From positions 62,001 through 126,000 of the forward strand of contig CAZXKO010000038.1 of assembly GCA_964641665.1 (NCBI GenBank): a stretch of 64,000 nt of DNA. Reading direction: 5' to 3'. Source of the DNA: Gp1-AA133 sp964641665 (lineage in GTDB: Bacteria > Acidobacteriota > Terriglobia > Terriglobales > Acidobacteriaceae). The translations under genes were made by a program, and so were the position numbers. Position 1 is the first letter of the stretch, and each line of letters opens with the position of its first letter. This document shows positions 60,748 through 64,000 of this stretch, one piece after another. The notes below the pieces were generated by a model. That model ran no database searches, was not told where the DNA came from, and saw nothing but the letters and a program-made list of their open reading frames with translations.

Positions 60748-62583
60748 TTACTGGACGCCCAGGGTGGCCTTGTCGACGCTGTTGATGTCCGCGCCCATAT
60801 CCTTGCCGTCGGTGGCCGCGCGTTTGAACTTGCTGTTAGCGGCGAGGCGGTAGTCGCCGCCGTTGCCGTTCTTGAAGTTGACAAAGCCCACGTCGTTTAC
60901 TTTCTTTACGGTGGCGTTCCCCTTGGGCCAGCCGCCATCGCCAATGATCACGTTGTGGTGGATAGCATAGGTGCGGAAGCAATCATCAAGAACCTCTGAG
61001 ACGCTTCTGCTATCGGGCAGGGCGGAGCAATTTTTCTGCGGTCCCCCGCCCGTGGTCATGATCGGCTTATCTCCAACCGTGAAAATGCTGTTGGTGATGG
61101 AGAGACCGAACATGCGAGGCTCGACACGCGGGCCACCCAGGATGAAGAAGGGTCCGGGAGGGAAGGCGGTGACGTGATCGATCTGGACGTCGCGGAGAAC
61201 CGGCGTGTTCGAGACTCCTGGGGTCAGGGAATATTGCGCGAAGACACCGTTACCCTTGAAGAGGCCGGGCTGGATGTCGTCGACCACAACATCGTGAATG
61301 CTATAACGCTCGCCAGCCTTCGGGGCCCCACCATTGTCGGAGATACTATTAGCGATCTGAAAGGCGCTGCCGACGTGGCTGATGCGGCAGTTGCGAATGG
61401 TGAGGTCGCTAACATAGCACTCGGGACAAACGTTGGTGCCGGCCGCTCCGGCCTGGTTCTTGGGAGTAATCAGGATTCCGAACCCGCTCTGGCTGAACCC
61501 GCCCCAGGTGTTTTCCAGGACGTTGCCGTCAAACAGGACGCGGGTTGCATTCTTGAGTTCGAACAGATTCTTAACGATGAAAGGCCGACCGTTGGTGGCG
61601 CCGACAAATTGCGGGTTGCCGGGCATCCAGGTCAAGGGTTTGAACATGTAGTTGTGCCGGATCTCGATGTCAGAAGGAGCGAGGGCGGCGAAACCGCCGC
61701 CGAAAATGATGGTTTCGGCCGCGCCTTCCATGAAATTGTTGTCGATCTTGTACGGACCCATGGGGTTGCTGCCCAAGCCCCCGGCGATGGCTTGCGCGTC
61801 GACGCAGGCGCCAGTGGCAGCAGTGCAATGGAAGTCGGTGAAGGTCGAGTCCACAATCGCAACGTAGGTGCTGCCGCCGAGGGAGATGCCTCGGTTGGTC
61901 TCGTCCTGCGGAACGCCGTGAAACCAAACCCGGTCAAAGATGATGTGATCCATCACACCGTCTTTTTCAGGCATGGCAAGGTTGTAGACCACGAAGCCCG
62001 GCGTGTCGCGTGTCACTTCGAGGCCGATGAGGCGATAGTGGTTGGCGCCGTTGGCGAAGAACAGTGGTCCGCTGCCACGCGAGGCGAAGACGACCTTCGC
62101 CATCATATTTTTGGGAGCGGCACAGTGGAAATCGGGGCGACCGGGAAGCGAGGCCACGCCCGCATAGCAGGGTGTGAGCCTCGTACCTTCCGGCGGCAAG
62201 GCGCTGTCGGGCGCGCTGGTGCGAACGATCACCCAGTGCTGGTCATCGCACTTCTTTGCCGGCAGGGTGAATGTGCCGGTGAAGGTGGCACCAGCCTCAA
62301 GCGCGATGGTGTCTCCGCAGTTGGCGCTGCTCAGCGCGGCCCTAAATTCGGCAGCTTGTCTTACGGAGATAGTGTGCCCGGGCGCAGGCGAGTCGGCTAA
62401 GGAACTCTTCACATAAACGCGGGGCAACTCGGCGGGTCCATCGAAGCCGGGGCGGGAAGGAGCAGGGCCGACCCGACCGGCGCCGGGTTTTCTTGGCGAC
62501 GACATCCCTATGGCCGTTAGAGCAACTGTAATCAATACGATAGAGGTTCCCAGGTGCGACCCCGAAGGTGCGTGTGCGGCCAT
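60748..62583 (-). CDS. secreted right-handed parallel beta-helix protein
   Basis: A 611-residue exported protein. ATG 62583 starts a signal-anchor (GTSIVLITVALTAIGMSS); the longer frame to 62772 lacks a signal. The middle has pectate-lyase-like repeats (LIGLEVTRDTPGFVV; IFDRVWFHG; IRNCRISHVGSAFQI) as in polysaccharide lyases and epimerases. No catalytic triad could be named. The C-terminus ends A-A-T-D-G-K-D-M-G-A-D-I-N-S, matching the protein cut at the right edge (63,764). May process or bind the polymer made by this locus. Confidence 0.87.
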   Translation of the reverse strand: MAAHAPSGSHLGTSIVLITVALTAIGMSSPRKPGAGRVGPAPSRPGFDGPAELPRVYVKSSLADSPAPGHTISVRQAAEFRAALSSANCGDTIALEAGATFTGTFTLPAKKCDDQHWVIVRTSAPDSALPPEGTRLTPCYAGVASLPGRPDFHCAAPKNMMAKVVFASRGSGPLFFANGANHYRLIGLEVTRDTPGFVVYNLAMPEKDGVMDHIIFDRVWFHGVPQDETNRGISLGGSTYVAIVDSTFTDFHCTAATGACVDAQAIAGGLGSNPMGPYKIDNNFMEGAAETIIFGGGFAALAPSDIEIRHNYMFKPLTWMPGNPQFVGATNGRPFIVKNLFELKNATRVLFDGNVLENTWGGFSQSGFGILITPKNQAGAAGTNVCPECYVSDLTIRNCRISHVGSAFQIANSISDNGGAPKAGERYSIHDVVVDDIQPGLFKGNGVFAQYSLTPGVSNTPVLRDVQIDHVTAFPPGPFFILGGPRVEPRMFGLSITNSIFTVGDKPIMTTGGGPQKNCSALPDSRSVSEVLDDCFRTYAIHHNVIIGDGGWPKGNATVKKVNDVGFVNFKNGNGGDYRLAANSKFKRAATDGKDMGADINSVDKATLGVQ

Positions 62584-62758
62584 AACTCGTCCGACCCGAT
62601 GATACCACGCTGATTTGAGGGCGGTTTTTGTGGGAGGCACAGGAGTTGCTGAAGTCGGTGCCTGATTTTTCCTCAAGTCCTCGCCTTGACTTGCGTGCCG
62701 GCGCTGGGGGCAGTTCGCGGCGCAAATTGCCTCTGCGACATCATGCGGGGGTACATTT

Positions 62759-63544
62759 TCAGGGCTGAACATCCGGTGTTCGACTCTGCAGTTTCATTAC
62801 GACGCAGGTTGCATAGCGTTCCAGGAAAGGCCAGTTCTGGAGGGCCCAATTACTTATACGCCACGGTACCCGGGTCTGCGAACGGAAGGTTCGACGAACC
62901 AGAGGCACGATGGGGAGACGGAAAAGACGAACCCCCTGTGCGACGAAGCCCTGCAAAAGTTCATCGAGTTCTGGACGAGTCAGAGGGTGCTCGAAGTCGG
63001 AGATATCCTCATGCGCGGGCAACAAACTGCGAAGACGAGCGTAGCCCGTTGAAAATCGAATGGGTTCATTCAGGATGACGGTTCCGTGCGGGGCGAGAAT
63101 CCTGCGCATCTCCTCGCACACGATGGGGATCTGCAGATGATGGACGAGTGCGATGCAAAAGATGACATCAACGGACTTGTCCGGAAGCCCTGTTTCATAG
63201 GCGGACCTGACTGCCAGGGACGCCTCCAGGCCTGCGTCGGCCAGACGCTTCTGAGCTAGCGCGATCAGGTCGGGCGAGATGTCTAAGCCGACCGTGCGGG
63301 CTCCTCGCCGGACGAGCGGCACCAGGTTTTCGCCAGAGCCACAGCCAAAATCGAGAACGGTCTTGCCGGCGACGTCGCCGAGAAGATGGAAGGCGTACTC
63401 GAGTGGATAGATGGTGTCTGCGGGTGGGGCCAGGTAGCGCTCGACGTCGGAGATGGGATTCACGACGGTCTTGCGGGCTTCAGCGGCGCTGCGTTCAATT
63501 TCCGACTGTTCCTGCTCAGCGATCTGTACCTTCGAATTGGACAT
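62759..63544 (-). CDS. class I SAM-dependent methyltransferase
   Basis: A 261-residue cytoplasmic methyltransferase (Methyltransf_11 type). The SAM site is V-L-D-F-G-C-G-S-G-E-N-L near residue 78, the acidic loop GLDISPDLIALA near 100, and motif IFCIALVHHL near 145, followed by EEMRRILAPHGTVIL. The start at 63544 has GGGAGAGACCGA upstream. It sits between two related beta-helix proteins, so a sugar or lipid-linked acceptor is plausible. Confidence 0.9.
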   Translation of the reverse strand: MSNSKVQIAEQEQSEIERSAAEARKTVVNPISDVERYLAPPADTIYPLEYAFHLLGDVAGKTVLDFGCGSGENLVPLVRRGARTVGLDISPDLIALAQKRLADAGLEASLAVRSAYETGLPDKSVDVIFCIALVHHLQIPIVCEEMRRILAPHGTVILNEPIRFSTGYARLRSLLPAHEDISDFEHPLTRPELDELLQGFVAQGVRLFRLPIVPLVRRTFRSQTRVPWRISNWALQNWPFLERYATCVVMKLQSRTPDVQP

Positions 63545-63763
63545 TCGGTCTCTCCCCGGTTCTCGTCCCGGGCGAAGAAACTCCCTCGTTAAACTCACAC
63601 TGCCAGCTGGATTTTACATTGGCCTGTTTTCCTTGGCAAAGTGCAGGACTGGAGCCAGATGCCGCTCCGTGTTGGGGCAGAGGGACGCGGCTGAGGGGAA
63701 GTAGGAAACGGCCTTCGCCGGAGGTGAGAGAACCCGCGAGGTCGGAGCCGAGCAACCAATCAT

Positions 63764-64000
63764 CTATTCGATGCCCGCTATGGCAGCGGTGACAGCCGCG
63801 ACATCCGCACCCAGGTCTTTCCCATCGGTCCCCGCACTAATGAAAGGGCTGGCAGGAAGGAGCTGATAGTTTCCGTCGATCGGATTGTCGCTGGTGAACA
63901 GTATGTTCGCGGAGGTCGCCGGGAACGAGTTGCCGGTGGGCCAAGTGGAAGGAGGGGTGCTCTTGGGAAGGCCGATGATTGCGTTGTTGCTGAAATGGTA
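63764..64000 (-). CDS. second parallel beta-helix protein, 5' partial
   Basis: Only the last 78 codons are in the window; the gene starts beyond the right edge. The frame reads Y-H-F-S-N-N-A-I-I-G, then SDNPIDGNYQLLPASPF, and ends G-T-D-G-K-D-L-G-A-D-V-A-A-V. The order of motifs is the same as in the C-terminus of the protein at 60,748 (HHNVIIG; GGDYRLAANSKF; TDGKDMGAD), so they are paralogues. Nothing was seen in the 219 bases between it and the methyltransferase start. Confidence 0.8.
   Translation of the reverse strand, partial: YHFSNNAIIGLPKSTPPSTWPTGNSFPATSANILFTSDNPIDGNYQLLPASPFISAGTDGKDLGADVAAVTAAIAGIE

Noticed and set aside
1..64000. CRISPR arrays, tRNA or rRNA genes, intact insertion sequences, prophage
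   Set aside because: No regular direct repeats with spacers, no transposase or integrase frames, and no T-loop-like or rRNA-like sequence was noticed on reading; a covariance-model search was not possible.

Overview
The window looks like a chromosomal piece of a GC-rich, diderm, soil-type bacterium, most likely an acidobacterium (Terriglobia/Koribacter-like). The reasons are an exosortase/PEP-CTERM locus, an SBBP-repeat protein with a DUF7948-type head, a HTH-TolB-TPR regulator, a subtilase ending in Trp-Gly-Asn-Ser repeats and many secreted proteins without close relatives. This placement is inference from gene families. No rRNA, tRNA, CRISPR array, prophage or intact insertion sequence was seen.

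Region 1 (1-14,000) is mixed accessory and metabolic sequence: a secreted M13 peptidase cut by the left edge, a secreted TPR protein, a lactate permease, a subtilase, a membrane HD-GYP/GAF/GGDEF c-di-GMP enzyme and a di-heme oxidoreductase. It also holds two decayed genes: a frameshifted beta-carbonic anhydrase, and a truncated Wzz-type tyrosine kinase with a stop and a frameshift.

Region 2 (14,000-38,000) carries pseB-pseC (nucleotide-sugar synthesis), two PilZ proteins, a large SBBP-repeat surface protein, a STAS protein, a Crp/Fnr regulator, a hybrid histidine kinase, and a kinase plus NtrC-type regulator pair next to a second sigma-54 activator. A PEP-CTERM protein behind a good sigma-54 promoter follows, then a sugar-binding lipoprotein, several small proteins, a sterol-desaturase-like hydroxylase and a HTH-TolB-TPR protein.

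Region 3 (38,000-56,500) is a nearly complete XrtA-type exosortase/exopolysaccharide locus. On the minus strand lie xrtA, epsI and the TPR lipoprotein prsT. Divergent on the plus strand lie a degenerate sigma-54 activator, a polysaccharide export protein, an outer-membrane barrel, a chain-length protein, an ATPase, a tyrosine kinase, a priming sugar transferase, a GT2 glycosyltransferase, an O-antigen-ligase-like protein, an asparagine-synthase-type amidotransferase and a sulfotransferase. A sigma-54 promoter sits in the divergent gap. Region 4 (56,500-64,000, minus strand) adds an FkbM methyltransferase, a GT4 glycosyltransferase, a bi-domain oxidoreductase, two related parallel beta-helix proteins and a methyltransferase, probably further polysaccharide genes.

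Taken together, the genes describe synthesis, modification (sulfation, amidation, methylation) and export of an extracellular polysaccharide, with exosortase processing of PEP-CTERM proteins. Control is probably through sigma-54 activators and c-di-GMP. The most unusual element is the activator-like protein at 42,673, which has lost the sigma-54 contact loop.
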